From positions 1,054,001 to 1,118,000 of the forward strand of contig NZ_JACHND010000001.1 in the NCBI RefSeq assembly GCF_014205275.1: a stretch of DNA of 64,000 bases, written 5' to 3'. The stretch comes from Sphaerisporangium siamense. GTDB lineage: Bacteria; Actinomycetota; Actinomycetes; Streptosporangiales; Streptosporangiaceae. The translations under genes and the position numbers were made by a program. The notes beneath the pieces were generated by a model. It was not told where the DNA came from. It did no database searches and was given only the letters and a program-made list of their open reading frames with translations. This document shows positions 27,004-35,906 of the stretch, piece after piece (position 1 is the first letter of the stretch; each line of letters begins with the position of its first letter).

Positions 27004-28206
27004 TCACCGGCCGGCGCGCAGCCCGTCCACCGGATGCGGTCCTTCGGTCTCCAGCCGGTACTCCTGGCCGCTCTTGGCGCGGTTGTCGGCGATGACCTGC
27101 TCGGACGGCAGGGGCTCGCCCCCCATGATCGCCTCCTGCATGCGCTCGAAGCGTTCGTGGGCGTCCTGGACGTAGCCGGTGCCGAGCGTGGTGAAGTCGA
27201 TCTGGGTGGCGATCAGCTCCCGCAGGTACTCCTTGTTGGGCTCGAAGGTGACCGGGGCGGGCAGTTCGGGGGCGAGCACCTGCTCGGGGTCGCGGCCGTC
27301 GTGCTTCTTGAACAGCTCGGCGGCCAGGCGCAGGTGTTCGATCTCCATGTTGAGGTGGAGCTCCCAGATGGCCTTCACCTTGGGGTCGGACTCGGTCTCC
27401 ATGAACGAGTGGTACAGGTAGCACTCGTTGTACTCGTGGTTGAGGAGCATCTCCCACCAGCTCTCCCCCGGGTCGACCAGCGACTCGTAGTGGGTGACGT
27501 GCTCCTCCTCGATCAGGCCGATCTCCTGGTAGAGCTGCCGGGCGATGGGCTCCATGTAGGTGGGGCCGACGTTCATGTAGAAGTTCATGGTCTGCTGCTC
27601 GGCCGCCATGATCGTCAACGCGTGCAGCTTCGACAGGGGAGCCGCGCTCGCCTTGTCGTACGGTTCGCGGACGTTGTCCACCGGGTCGCGGTGGTGCAGG
27701 TAGGTCGGCCTGCCGGGCATCACCTCGGTCAGGTTGTCGACGATCTTCTCGGCCTTGCGGTGCTCGATCATCTCGTACAGGTTGGCGTACCGGTAGAGAT
27801 GGTCGAAGTCCTCCAGCACGCCGAACTGGTAGGCCCGCTTGAGGTAGGGGTCGGGTTCCATCCGTGCCACCCACGCGGTCAGGTCCACCGCCACCTGCTC
27901 GTAGGCGATCGTGGTCTCCAGCACCGACGCCAGCCCCGGCAGCAGCCAGTTCACCGCCTTCTGCTGCTGCGCCTCGATATAGCGCACCCGTGCGAGCTGC
28001 TGCTTGAGCTCCACGCTCGGGCAGTGCCGGGCGAGCTGGTGGCTGAAGAGGATCGCCTCCACCTCGATGCCGTTCATCGCGATGATCCGGCACCGGGTGT
28101 AGGGGTCCGCGTGGTCGGGGTCGAGCGGGGTCACGTCCAGCTCGCGCCACGTGCGGAGCTGCTTGTCGAGAGGGATCCCACGCTCGTGCAGAGGGTTGAA
28201 GGTCAT
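27004..28206 (-). CDS. Ferritin-like double four-helix protein, copy 2
   Basis: A 400-residue twin of the gene at 24279-25481, same length, with substitutions mainly at residues about 15-35, 60-75 and 330-400. All Glu/His residues that could bind metal are kept. DNA stretches of more than 100 bp are identical between the copies. It lies between the DUF4383 gene (12 bp upstream) and hemerythrin copy 2 (18 bp downstream), giving a compact three-gene operon. Confidence 0.7.
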   Translation of the reverse strand: MTFNPLHERGIPLDKQLRTWRELDVTPLDPDHADPYTRCRIIAMNGIEVEAILFSHQLARHCPSVELKQQLARVRYIEAQQQKAVNWLLPGLASVLETTIAYEQVAVDLTAWVARMEPDPYLKRAYQFGVLEDFDHLYRYANLYEMIEHRKAEKIVDNLTEVMPGRPTYLHHRDPVDNVREPYDKASAAPLSKLHALTIMAAEQQTMNFYMNVGPTYMEPIARQLYQEIGLIEEEHVTHYESLVDPGESWWEMLLNHEYNECYLYHSFMETESDPKVKAIWELHLNMEIEHLRLAAELFKKHDGRDPEQVLAPELPAPVTFEPNKEYLRELIATQIDFTTLGTGYVQDAHERFERMQEAIMGGEPLPSEQVIADNRAKSGQEYRLETEGPHPVDGLRAGR

Positions 28207-28218
28207 GGACGCACGCTC

Positions 28219-28662
28219 CTAGTGGTGTGTCGGGTGGCGGCGGGACAGGAGCAGGCCGAGGCCGATCATCCCTACGGCCAGGACCAGGTGGAGCCAGTTG
28301 TCGGGGGTGTTCAGGGGAACGAGGTTGGCGTCGCTGTCGTGGTCCACGATCAGTCCGTAGATCCACAGCAGCCCGTAGACGATCCCCCCGGCGATCAGGA
28401 AGTTCCTGGCCCCCTCCCACGTCCGGGACAGCACGACGCCCGCGACGCCGAAGGCCAGGTGGACGATGTTGTGGAGGACGGAGACCTGGAAGACGCCCAG
28501 CAGCATGGCGTCGGAGTGGTGGCCCGCGAACCGCAGCGTGTCGTAGTCGGTCGTGATGCCAGGGATGAACCCGAGCACACCGACGAGGAGGAACACCACG
28601 CCGCACGCGAAGGCGGCCCACTGCAGGGTTGACCGATCTGTTCGTGCTCGTGTGGTGGCCAT
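28219..28662 (-). CDS. DUF4383 four-helix membrane protein
   Basis: A 147-residue protein with four hydrophobic helices. The FVFLLVGVLGFIPGI-type first helix, the FQVSVLHNIVHLAFGVAGVV second helix and the LVPLNTPDNWLHLVLAVGM fourth helix are characteristic of DUF4383. These contain His residues in membrane (HNIVH, WLHL). It starts the operon with ferritin-like copy 2 and hemerythrin copy 2. The family function is unknown to me; the setting suggests a redox or stress role. Confidence 0.88.
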   Translation of the reverse strand: MATTRARTDRSTLQWAAFACGVVFLLVGVLGFIPGITTDYDTLRFAGHHSDAMLLGVFQVSVLHNIVHLAFGVAGVVLSRTWEGARNFLIAGGIVYGLLWIYGLIVDHDSDANLVPLNTPDNWLHLVLAVGMIGLGLLLSRRHPTHH

Positions 28663-29069
28663 TGGCTCTCCCTTGGGGTGTGGCCGGATGGGGAAGGCGC
28701 CACGGAGACGCGGCGAGGCGGGGCGACGGAGATGGCGGGATCATGTGCCGGGTACGGCACGGCGTGTGTGACGCGCTGGCCGGAGAAGCTTGAGAGCCTC
28801 GACGATCCCCACGGACGCCGGGGAGTCCGGTGCTCTGGAAACACCGGACATTCGGCTGCGGGAACACGGCCCCCGGCCGGTCCGCGGGGATCGCGAGGCC
28901 GTCCGAGGACGTCCACCGGCCGGCCCCACCGGTCACCTCGGTGACAGGGGCCGCCCGTGCCCAGGTCGGCGCCGCGACGCGGTTTCATCGAACTCCCATG
29001 CCGGAGATTCGTGATGCATCGTCAGCGCGCTGTTGTGCTGGGCCCGTCCCGTACCCCTGTGCCGGGCCT
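28663..29069. other. 407-bp intergenic region
   Basis: Upstream of the DUF4383 operon and downstream of the GAF-ANTAR gene, both on the minus strand. It contains a GTGCCG-GGTA-CGGCAC inverted repeat at 28745-28760 that could be an operator or part of a promoter. Open frames here lack ribosome binding sites and recognisable products. Confidence 0.35.
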
Positions 29070-29759
29070 CTAACCTTTGGCGGGGCCGTCTTCGGAGGTC
29101 GCGGGTGCGCCGATCCGCCGGGCGATCAGGTGCTGGGCGACGTCGCGAAGTTTGAGATGCGAGTTCTGCGAGGCCCGGCGCAGCTCCGCGAACGCCGTCT
29201 CGGCGTCGCAGCGCAGCGCCTGCATGATCATTCCCTTGGCCTGTTCGATCGGCCAGCGGGACGCCATGGTCTCGCGGAGCTGTTCTGCCCTCCGCCGCCC
29301 GCGCTCGCCGTCGTCCAGGGACCGCACCAGCAGGGCGGCCTGCGCGGCGAACGCCGACACCAGCGGGACGCTCCCGGGTCCGAGCCGGCCGGGGCGCACC
29401 TCGTACACGGTCACCACGGCGACGACCCCGTCCGTCCGTCCTCCCGCGGCCAGGCAGGCCCGGACGCCACGGCGCAGGGCGGCGCGGCAGAAGTCGGGCC
29501 AGCGGTCGTCGAGGCGGGTGTCGACCACCAGGACGGGCCGCTCCGAGGTCACCACCTGACCGGCCGGTCCGCGGCGCGGCTCCAGTTCGGCGAGCTCCCC
29601 CAAATCCGGATGGGAGGCCACGAGGAGGCGATCTCGCCGTTCGCGGCGCGCCTCGACGGTCGCGCCGCAGACCCCGGCCGCCATCGCGACCTGGTCGGCA
29701 AGAACGCTCAAGGCCCGCGACGGGGTGTCGTACGGAAATCTGATCGAGGCCGCTGCCAT
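29070..29759 (-). CDS. GAF-ANTAR RNA-binding antitermination regulator
   Basis: A 229-residue protein. Residues about 10-145 form a GAF domain that may sense a small ligand or redox state. Residues about 150-210 form an ANTAR domain (RAEQLRETMASRWPIEQAKG, MIMQALRCDAETAF, LRRASQNSHLKLRDVAQHLI), which binds paired RNA hairpins to prevent transcription termination. It is divergent from the PAS-GAF gene, with 105 bp between the starts, suggesting shared regulation. Confidence 0.88.
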   Translation of the reverse strand: MAAASIRFPYDTPSRALSVLADQVAMAAGVCGATVEARRERRDRLLVASHPDLGELAELEPRRGPAGQVVTSERPVLVVDTRLDDRWPDFCRAALRRGVRACLAAGGRTDGVVAVVTVYEVRPGRLGPGSVPLVSAFAAQAALLVRSLDDGERGRRRAEQLRETMASRWPIEQAKGMIMQALRCDAETAFAELRRASQNSHLKLRDVAQHLIARRIGAPATSEDGPAKG

Positions 29760-29864
29760 CAAGACCTTTCGCCGGATGTGGTGACGAATGCCCGAGTACC
29801 CACGGGGAAGGACGCCAGTCCGGAGTCAGGCGGGACCGTTCCCGGGGCGGTGGGGGGAGAGAGG

Positions 29865-31022
29865 ATGACCGAATGGTCGGGGGCCGAGGGGTTCGAGGAG
29901 AGGCTGCTGAGCTTCCATCGGCGGCTGGACGACCTCCGCGGGTCCTGGACCGGTGACCCGGCGGCGAGCGCGCAGCTCGCCGAGGCGGCCCTCCTCGAAC
30001 TCGACCTCGCCGCCGAGGAGCTGACGGTCCGGCACGAGGAGATGCGGCGCCGGACGGACCGCCTCGCCGCCGACAAGAGCGCCACCGATCACGAGAAGCA
30101 GCTCTTCCGGGCCGCGTTCATGGACGCGGCCACGCCGGCGCTGGTCATCGGCGGTGAGGACGCGGTGATCAAGCGTGCGAACACCGCCGCCCTGCGCCTC
30201 CTCGGCATCTCGCCGTCCTACGCCTCCGGGCGTCCCTTCCCTGTCTTCGTCGATCTGGCGTTCCGCGCGCCGTTGCGCTCGATGCTCGCCGCGGTGGCCC
30301 GCCGGGGCGGCACGCGGGTGACGCGCAGCCGCCTGGTACGGCGCCGCCTGCCGCCCGCGGACGTCACGCTTCTGCTCACCCGCCTGGACCTGCCCGCGAG
30401 CACGCCCCACATCCTGATCGGCGTCCCCGAGCCGTACGCCGGGCCGGGACAGGTCCGGCCAGGCCCGCAGGAGACGGCACAGGACACGCGCGAGCGGGTG
30501 GGCCGGGAGGATCTCGTCCTGTCCTTCGCCCGCCTGCTGCTGGACCCGGGCGTGACGACGCGGTCGGCGGGGCGGGCCCTGCTCGACGGGTTCTCCGACT
30601 GGCTGGCGATCGACCTGGTCACCGGCGGGACGTGGCGGCGCGAGGTGTCGCTCGGCCCCGTCCCCGAGTCGGCCGAGGGTCCGCTTCGGCGGACCGGCGA
30701 ACTGGCGCGCCAGGTGCACGCCGCGGGACGGACGCGGGTCGTCGCGCATCTGGAGGATCTCGGCCTGCTGGGGTACGACGAGGCGGGCGCCCCGCTCGCC
30801 GTCGCCCTGAAGGCGAGGTCCGTGGTGTGCGCGCCGCTGGGCGCGTCCGGCGCCCTCACCGCCGTCCGGACGACCGCGCGGGCGCCGTTCACGCTGGCGG
30901 AGGCGGCGCTGCTGGAGGAACTGTGCGAACTGCTCGCGGCACGGATGGCCCTGGGTCGTGCCCACCCGCCGGACGGTGGTGCCGGGAACCCCGGCGGGGT
31001 GGCGGCTACGCGCCCTGGTTGA
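29865..31022 (+). CDS. PAS-GAF sensory protein without an output domain
   Basis: A 385-residue soluble protein. An N-terminal coiled coil (about 20-75) precedes a PAS domain (about 85-190; FMDAATPALVIGGEDAVIKR, NTAALRLLGISPSYASGRPF). A C-terminal GAF-like domain (about 215-370; LDGFSDWLAIDLVTGG) resembles those of PP2C-phosphatase regulators. No kinase, phosphatase or ANTAR domain follows, so it may act with the divergent GAF-ANTAR protein. ATG 29865 has GGGGGAGAGAGG upstream. The frame stays open far upstream without a better start. Confidence 0.72.
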   Translation: MTEWSGAEGFEERLLSFHRRLDDLRGSWTGDPAASAQLAEAALLELDLAAEELTVRHEEMRRRTDRLAADKSATDHEKQLFRAAFMDAATPALVIGGEDAVIKRANTAALRLLGISPSYASGRPFPVFVDLAFRAPLRSMLAAVARRGGTRVTRSRLVRRRLPPADVTLLLTRLDLPASTPHILIGVPEPYAGPGQVRPGPQETAQDTRERVGREDLVLSFARLLLDPGVTTRSAGRALLDGFSDWLAIDLVTGGTWRREVSLGPVPESAEGPLRRTGELARQVHAAGRTRVVAHLEDLGLLGYDEAGAPLAVALKARSVVCAPLGASGALTAVRTTARAPFTLAEAALLEELCELLAARMALGRAHPPDGGAGNPGGVAATRPG

Positions 31023-31350
31023 GGGTGGTGGCCCAGCGGCGGTACTCCTCGGCCTTGCCGCGAGCGCGACCAGGCCCCAGGAACCGGCACCGGGCGAAAA
31101 GCCGCTGTCTGCCCGCATGCATGAGTGCGTTCGGGATAGGGCTTACATCGTGGAGCGAACCGAGATCGACCAGGTGTCCCGCCTGCGGGACGACGACGCG
31201 TCCCCGCGCGGCCTGGTCCTCGTTCTGAACTCATGAACACCGTCTGACCCCGGCGGCCGTCCACCGCGTCCGCCACCCGGGTCAGCGCACACCGTTCCGC
31301 GCCGGGACGGCCCGGCCGACCGGCTCACCGCCGGGCGAGAAGGAGGCAGA
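31023..31350. other. 328-bp region with no supported gene
   Basis: Between the PAS-GAF gene and the 66-residue acidic protein gene. A short in-frame tail ends at 31236 (a possible VERTEIDQ start near 31151), but it has no ribosome binding site and no family I recognise. GAAGGAGG at about 31338-31345 belongs to the next gene. Confidence 0.3.
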
Positions 31351-31551
31351 ATGCCGGAGAACACGCGCCCCGACGACGAGAACGTGCCCTTGGCCGACCG
31401 CCGCGCGGGGCAGGAGGACCAGCACGACGAGCCCGACTTCGCCGAGGAGTCCGCCCCGTCCCCGACCGACCCGGCCGGGCAGCCGCGCACCGACCCCGAC
31501 CGGGACGTCTACGGAGACGACGAGGGCTACGAGGAGCCCACCCGGGCCTGA
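31351..31551 (+). CDS. Small acidic hypothetical protein
   Basis: A 66-residue protein made almost wholly of Asp, Glu, Pro and polar residues, with no Cys and no hydrophobic core, so it is probably disordered. A good GGAGG site sits 6-10 nt before ATG 31351, which is the main support. Function unknown. Confidence 0.55.
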   Translation: MPENTRPDDENVPLADRRAGQEDQHDEPDFAEESAPSPTDPAGQPRTDPDRDVYGDDEGYEEPTRA

Positions 31552-31665
31552 GCCCGGCCCGGGGCGGCGTGAAGCGGCCGCCGCTCCGGTGCTCTCCCAC
31601 GCGGAATCCGGACCGGTGAGCCAGGTGCGTGGCCCACCGGACCGGCGTCGTGCTCTCCGGGCAGG

Positions 31666-31959
31666 TCAGGCGTGGAAGCCGCCGCCCAGGCCGAGCTGTT
31701 CCGCGACCTCCTCCAGGTTCTCGAAACGGCGGTCGGGCAGGGCGCGCAGCGCCGACAGGACGCCGTCGGGCGCCTGCTCCTGGCGGGCGCGCTCCACCAG
31801 TTCGTCACGGTCGGCGGGAAAGGCGTGGGTCCCGCTGATCCACGTGGCCAGCTCGCTGCGTTCGCCGACCTCGCGGGCGCCGATGCCCTCCGGCGACCTC
31901 GGCTCGTGCGCCGGGGAGAAACCCTGGGCCTGTCCGTTGCCCGCGTCTTCGCGCTGCAT
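31666..31959 (-). CDS. DUF2795-like small protein
   Basis: A 97-residue protein. Residues about 50-90 (FPADRDELVERARQEQAPDG, then LSALRALPDRRFENLEEV) match the helical DUF2795 pattern of actinobacterial stress-associated proteins. The N-terminal half is polar. It is a single-gene unit. The family has no function known to me. Confidence 0.75.
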   Translation of the reverse strand: MQREDAGNGQAQGFSPAHEPRSPEGIGAREVGERSELATWISGTHAFPADRDELVERARQEQAPDGVLSALRALPDRRFENLEEVAEQLGLGGGFHA

Positions 31960-32147
31960 GGCCGTTGCCTCCTGGTGCTGGTGCTTTCTGGCTGACTACC
32001 GGCTCCCATACCCCGCTCCCGGCGGCCAAACGGCCGGTCCCGCGCGACTCGCAAGCCTGTGACCTGGGGTTTCGGCACGGCGAACCGAGCAGCGGAGGAT
32101 CATGGAGCAGAGCCGGGCACCCGTAGCGGAGGCGTCGGCGGCGAAGG

Positions 32148-33380
32148 CTAGAGGTCGCCGTCCGCCGCGGGCGTCAGGACGAAGCCGCTCGCCGGGCGGG
32201 CCGGGATACGCCGCAGGGAGATCGTGAGGTTCTGCCGGGGGACGTCGTACCGGAGGCCGGCCAGGCGCCGGGCCAGGGCCCGCGTCAGGGCGACGGCCAG
32301 ATCGTCGCCCGGACACCGGTGGCCCGTGGCGGGGTCGCCGCCGCCCTGCGGGATGAGGTCGAACGGGCCGGGCGGACCGTCGGCGAACCGGCGCGGCTCG
32401 AAGACGTAGGGGTCCTTCCACAGGAGCGGGTCGTGGTGCTGCCCGTAGATGTCGAGCAGCACCAGCGAGCCGGCGCGGATCGGCTCCCCGCCGAAGTCCA
32501 GGTCCCTGACCGCGAGGCCGCCGACGAACGGGGCGAAGGGGTAGAAGCGCCGGACCTCCTGGACGAACATCTCGGCGTACCCGGCCTCCTCGCGAAGAGG
32601 CGCACGGTGGTGCGGCCTGCGGTGCAGGGCGTGGGCGGCGAAGGTCAGCCACCAGCAGACGGCCACGGTCGGACGCAGCACGTTGAGCAGCTCCACCGCG
32701 GCCACCCGGGCGTCGATCGTCCGGCCGTCGGCGTCCTGGTGGCGGGCGACGGCCTCGACGGCCGACCCCGGCGCCGCCCGCGCCGCGCCGCCGCGCACGT
32801 CCTCGATGAGACGGGCCAGCCACGCCTCACGCCGCCGGCGCGCCGAGCGTGCCCGCCAGTGCCGCGGACCCGGGGTCGCGAAGCCGTCCACCATCGCGAC
32901 CAGGTCGGCGGCCACCGCCGGGACCTCCGCCTCGTCCAGCGGCACGCCGGACCACGCGCAGACGGCCCGCGTGAGGACGGCCGCCGTCTCGTCGAACAGC
33001 ACGACCGGCTCGTGGGGACTCCAGGAGTCCACGGCGTCGTCCCACGCGGTCGTCACGTGATCCACCAGACGAGCCACGCCGTCGTCGGTGAGCAGCGCCA
33101 GGAACAGCGCCTTGCGCGCGCGATGCGCCGCGCCGTCCAGGGTGTGCACCGCGCCGTGGCCGGTGAGCGTGCTCTTGACCAGGCCGGGCAGGGCCCCGTC
33201 CCGGCGTATGTGGCGTTCGTCGTAGAAGAACCGCGCGGCCTCAGGTCCGCGCAGGGCCACCGTCCGCCGTCCCGCCAGCCGCGTGCGCGCCACGCCGCTC
33301 CCGGCGGCGCGGCGCATCCGGGCGGGCAGCCATCCGTACCCTTCCAACAGCGCGAACAACGTCTCGTCCATCACGTGCAT
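32148..33380 (-). CDS. CYP152-type fatty-acid peroxygenase cytochrome P450
   Basis: A 410-residue heme enzyme. The helix segment VQEVRRFYPFAPFVGG carries the FYPFxPF motif, with an Arg that binds the fatty-acid carboxylate in CYP152 enzymes, replacing the usual acid-alcohol pair. The heme loop GGGDPATGHRCPGDDLAV has the Cys ligand. Such enzymes use hydrogen peroxide, without redox partners, to hydroxylate or decarboxylate fatty acids. ATG 33380 matches the expected family N-terminus (MDETLFALLEGYGWLP follows); a longer start at 33434 is possible. It is separate from the RiPP cluster P450. Confidence 0.87.
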   Translation of the reverse strand: MHVMDETLFALLEGYGWLPARMRRAAGSGVARTRLAGRRTVALRGPEAARFFYDERHIRRDGALPGLVKSTLTGHGAVHTLDGAAHRARKALFLALLTDDGVARLVDHVTTAWDDAVDSWSPHEPVVLFDETAAVLTRAVCAWSGVPLDEAEVPAVAADLVAMVDGFATPGPRHWRARSARRRREAWLARLIEDVRGGAARAAPGSAVEAVARHQDADGRTIDARVAAVELLNVLRPTVAVCWWLTFAAHALHRRPHHRAPLREEAGYAEMFVQEVRRFYPFAPFVGGLAVRDLDFGGEPIRAGSLVLLDIYGQHHDPLLWKDPYVFEPRRFADGPPGPFDLIPQGGGDPATGHRCPGDDLAVALTRALARRLAGLRYDVPRQNLTISLRRIPARPASGFVLTPAADGDL

Positions 33381-33614
33381 GGGCAGGTGCTGCCCGGCCG
33401 GCCCCCCACGAAACAAGGCGGCGGCCGTCCGCACGGGGCTCGCGAAGCCGCCGCCACACGCCGGACACGTCGGCGGCTCCCCGATCGGGACACGACCCCC
33501 GGTACCGATTCATGCCACGAGGTTGCGTTCGATGATGCGGGGAGCCTGCTCATGACGCTTTCCAGACCGGGCGGCGACGATTCACGGAACGGGCCCGTGC
33601 CCCGGAGCGTCCCT

Positions 33615-34364
33615 TCATCGGAGGCGGCGCAGCAGGTAGGTGTCCATGATCCAGCCCTTGCGGTGGCGGGCCTCGGCGCGGAGGTCGCGGATGCGGTCGG
33701 TGACCTCGGGGACGGGGCCTTCCACCAGGATCTCGTCGGGGGTGCCCACGTAGGCGCCCCAGTAGATGTGGAAGTCGCCGTCGAGGCCGGCGAAGGCGGT
33801 GTGGGCGTCCAGCATGACGACCAGGTCGTCGGCCGTGGGGCCGTCCTCGGCCAGGCGGCGGCCGGTGGTGACGTGCACCGGGCGGCCGACCTGGGTCAGG
33901 CTCACGCGGTGGCGCGCGGCCAGCGCGGCCACGCTGCTGATGCCCGGGATGACCTCGTAGTCGAAATGGACGGCGCCCCGGGCGAGGATCTCCTCGACGA
34001 TGGCGAGCGTGCTGTCGTACAGCCCCGGATCGCCCCAGACCAGGAACGCGCCGGTCTGCCCGTCGGCGAGCTCGTCCTGGACGAGCCGCTCGCAGATCCG
34101 CGCGCGGCGGGACCGCCAGTCGTCCACCGCCGCGCCGTAGGCGGCGGCGGTACGGTCGCGCTCGGGGTCGCCGGCCTCGACCACGCGGTACGGGGCCTCG
34201 GCGTGCGCCTCGATGAGGGTCCGCCGCAGCCGGATCAGGTCGTCCTTGGCCTCGCCCTTGTCCAGGACGAAGAACACGTCGGCGCGGGCCATCGCCTTGG
34301 CCGCCTGCAGGGTCAGGTGATCGGGGTCCCCGGCGCCGATGCCGATGATGAGGATGCGCTTCAC
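33615..34364 (-). CDS. cobF: Precorrin-6A synthase (deacetylating)
   Basis: A 249-residue SAM-dependent tetrapyrrole methylase. The start VKRILIIGIGAGDPDHLTLQ is the family's SAM-binding loop, WGDPGLYDSTLAIVEEI and IPGISSVAALAARHRV follow, and the C-terminal WGAYVGTPDEILVEGPV is typical of CobF. It methylates C1 and releases the C2 acetyl fragment in aerobic cobalamin synthesis. GTG 34364 is preferred over a longer ATG frame. It stands alone here, away from other cob genes. Confidence 0.9.
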   Translation of the reverse strand: MKRILIIGIGAGDPDHLTLQAAKAMARADVFFVLDKGEAKDDLIRLRRTLIEAHAEAPYRVVEAGDPERDRTAAAYGAAVDDWRSRRARICERLVQDELADGQTGAFLVWGDPGLYDSTLAIVEEILARGAVHFDYEVIPGISSVAALAARHRVSLTQVGRPVHVTTGRRLAEDGPTADDLVVMLDAHTAFAGLDGDFHIYWGAYVGTPDEILVEGPVPEVTDRIRDLRAEARHRKGWIMDTYLLRRLR

Positions 34365-34539
34365 CCGCACGAGTCTGCCCTCCCCGCCCGCCGTGCCCAC
34401 CGCCCGGGGGGCGGGGAGACCGTGACCGCGGGCGCTGAGACAGGAGGGCCGGCGCCGGGTACATCAGGAGCATGGCCCGGATGACGGGGCGGACGCGTCC
34501 CGGGTCCGGGGGATTGATTGGCTGGACCTGTACCAGCCG

Positions 34540-35616
34540 ATGCCGGGACGTCGCAGGATGACCAGTCGAAGAGCGTGGCGGCACCGCTCCGTCAAGACCC
34601 GTGTGACCACCGTGGCGAGCGCCGCCGCGGCGCTGGTCTGCCTCGCCGCCGCCCTGACGCTGTCGCTGGCCGCGCCCGAGCCCGCGCTCTACGGCACCCC
34701 GGCCGTGCTGGCGGGGCTCGTCGGCGGTTCGCTGCTGCTGATCATGGCCACCGCGTTCGGGACGTACTGGATGATGGGCAGGACCCTGCGGCCGGTGCGC
34801 GCCATCAGCAGGAAGCTCGCCACGATCCGGCCCTCCACCCTGGGCGAGCGGGTTCCGCTGCCGAGCCATGACGACGAGTTCAAGGAGTTGGCGCGGGCCG
34901 CCAACCAGACGCTGGAGCGGGCCCACGCGGCGATCCAGGGCCAGCTGAGGTTCGCCTCGGACACCTCCCACGACCTGCGCAACCCCCTCGCGGGGATGCG
35001 CACCGAGATCGAGGAGGCGCTCATGGGCGGGGAGGAGACCGACTGGGTGGAGACCGCCGGCAGGCTGCTGGAGTCGGTCGAGCGGTTGCAGGACCTGGTG
35101 ACCAACCTGCTGGAGATCTCCCGGCTCGACGCGGGCGTCATGCGCCACCACGACCTCCTCAACCTCGCCGTCCTGGTGGACGGCGAGCTCGACCACCGGC
35201 CGGGCAAGGTGAGGGTGGTCAGGAGGTTCGGCAGCGGCGTGATGGTCTACGGGGAGCGGGTCGGACTCACGCGGCTGCTGCACAACCTCATGGACAACGC
35301 CGAACGCCACGCCCGCTCCGTGGTCATGGTCACCGTCGAGCACCGGGGCGACGCGGCGGTGCTGGAGGTGTACGACGACGGGAGCGGGGTGCCGCCCGAA
35401 CAGCGGGAGGTCATCTTCGAGCGCTTCGCCCGCCTGCAGGAGGCGCGTGCCAAGGACAGCGGCGGCACCGGCCTGGGCCTGCCGATCGCCCGGCAGATCG
35501 CCGAGGACCACGGCGGCACCCTCGTCCTTGAGGACAGCCCGTCCGGGGCGCGGTTCGTCGCGCGCTTTCCCCGGCCGGCCGCTCCGGGCGCCGGCTTCGC
35601 GCTCCTCCCGGGGTGA
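34540..35616 (+). CDS. Membrane sensor histidine kinase, no adjacent regulator
   Basis: A 358-residue kinase with two membrane helices (about 23-45 and 56-80) and only a short outer loop, so it probably senses inside the membrane or with a partner. A HAMP-like linker follows, then HisKA (FASDTSHDLRNPLAGM, phospho-His about 148), and the ATPase core with NLMDNAERHA, DDGSGVP and GGTGLGLPIA. No response regulator gene lies beside it. The small secreted protein gene downstream is convergent. Confidence 0.88.
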   Translation: MPGRRRMTSRRAWRHRSVKTRVTTVASAAAALVCLAAALTLSLAAPEPALYGTPAVLAGLVGGSLLLIMATAFGTYWMMGRTLRPVRAISRKLATIRPSTLGERVPLPSHDDEFKELARAANQTLERAHAAIQGQLRFASDTSHDLRNPLAGMRTEIEEALMGGEETDWVETAGRLLESVERLQDLVTNLLEISRLDAGVMRHHDLLNLAVLVDGELDHRPGKVRVVRRFGSGVMVYGERVGLTRLLHNLMDNAERHARSVVMVTVEHRGDAAVLEVYDDGSGVPPEQREVIFERFARLQEARAKDSGGTGLGLPIARQIAEDHGGTLVLEDSPSGARFVARFPRPAAPGAGFALLPG

Positions 35617-35631
35617 CCCCGGCGGCAGCCG

Positions 35632-35844
35632 TCAGCAGTAAACCTGGACGTAATCGTCGGCGCCGTCGGCACGCCGGACGCGGTACAGGTCGTAGGGAAT
35701 TCCCCACAGGTGTACCGTGCGTATGAATTCACTGCCCACAGGAGCTTTTTCCGGGCATCGACCTGCGATTTCGGCCTTGGCGTTGTGCTGGGCGAGAATT
35801 GCGAAGACGACCACGACGAGGGCGACGATGCCTATTCTCTTCAT
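35632..35844 (-). CDS. Small secreted protein
   Basis: A 70-residue product with a clear signal peptide (MKRIGIVALVVVVFAILAQH, cleavage near AKA at about 24), leaving a mature peptide of about 45 residues with two Cys (one near the start, one at the C-terminus). It probably forms one disulfide. No family recognised. It lies between the kinase gene and the end of the RiPP operon. Confidence 0.55.
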   Translation of the reverse strand: MKRIGIVALVVVVFAILAQHNAKAEIAGRCPEKAPVGSEFIRTVHLWGIPYDLYRVRRADGADDYVQVYC

Positions 35845-35906
35845 ACTCTCAGGATAAATTCCCGGGCCGTTCCAGGCGATGGCGCGCCGGCACTCTTAAG
35901 ACAAAA

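Larger units (their letters stand above)
24279..28206 (-). repeat. Direct repeat of about 1.2 kb (24279-25481 and 27004-28206)
   Basis: The two ferritin-like genes are direct repeats offset by exactly 2725 bp with no net indel. The match is nearly perfect over about 24650-24785 versus 27375-27510. Recombination between them would delete one ferritin-like and both hemerythrin genes. No insertion sequence flanks either copy. Confidence 0.8.

Noticed and set aside
24279..28206. Mobile element causing the ferritin-like/hemerythrin duplication
   Set aside because: No transposase, terminal inverted repeats or target duplication visible around the copies.
31131..31236. Short tail ORF ending SPRGLVLVLNS
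   Set aside because: No ribosome binding site, no recognised family and no support beyond openness.
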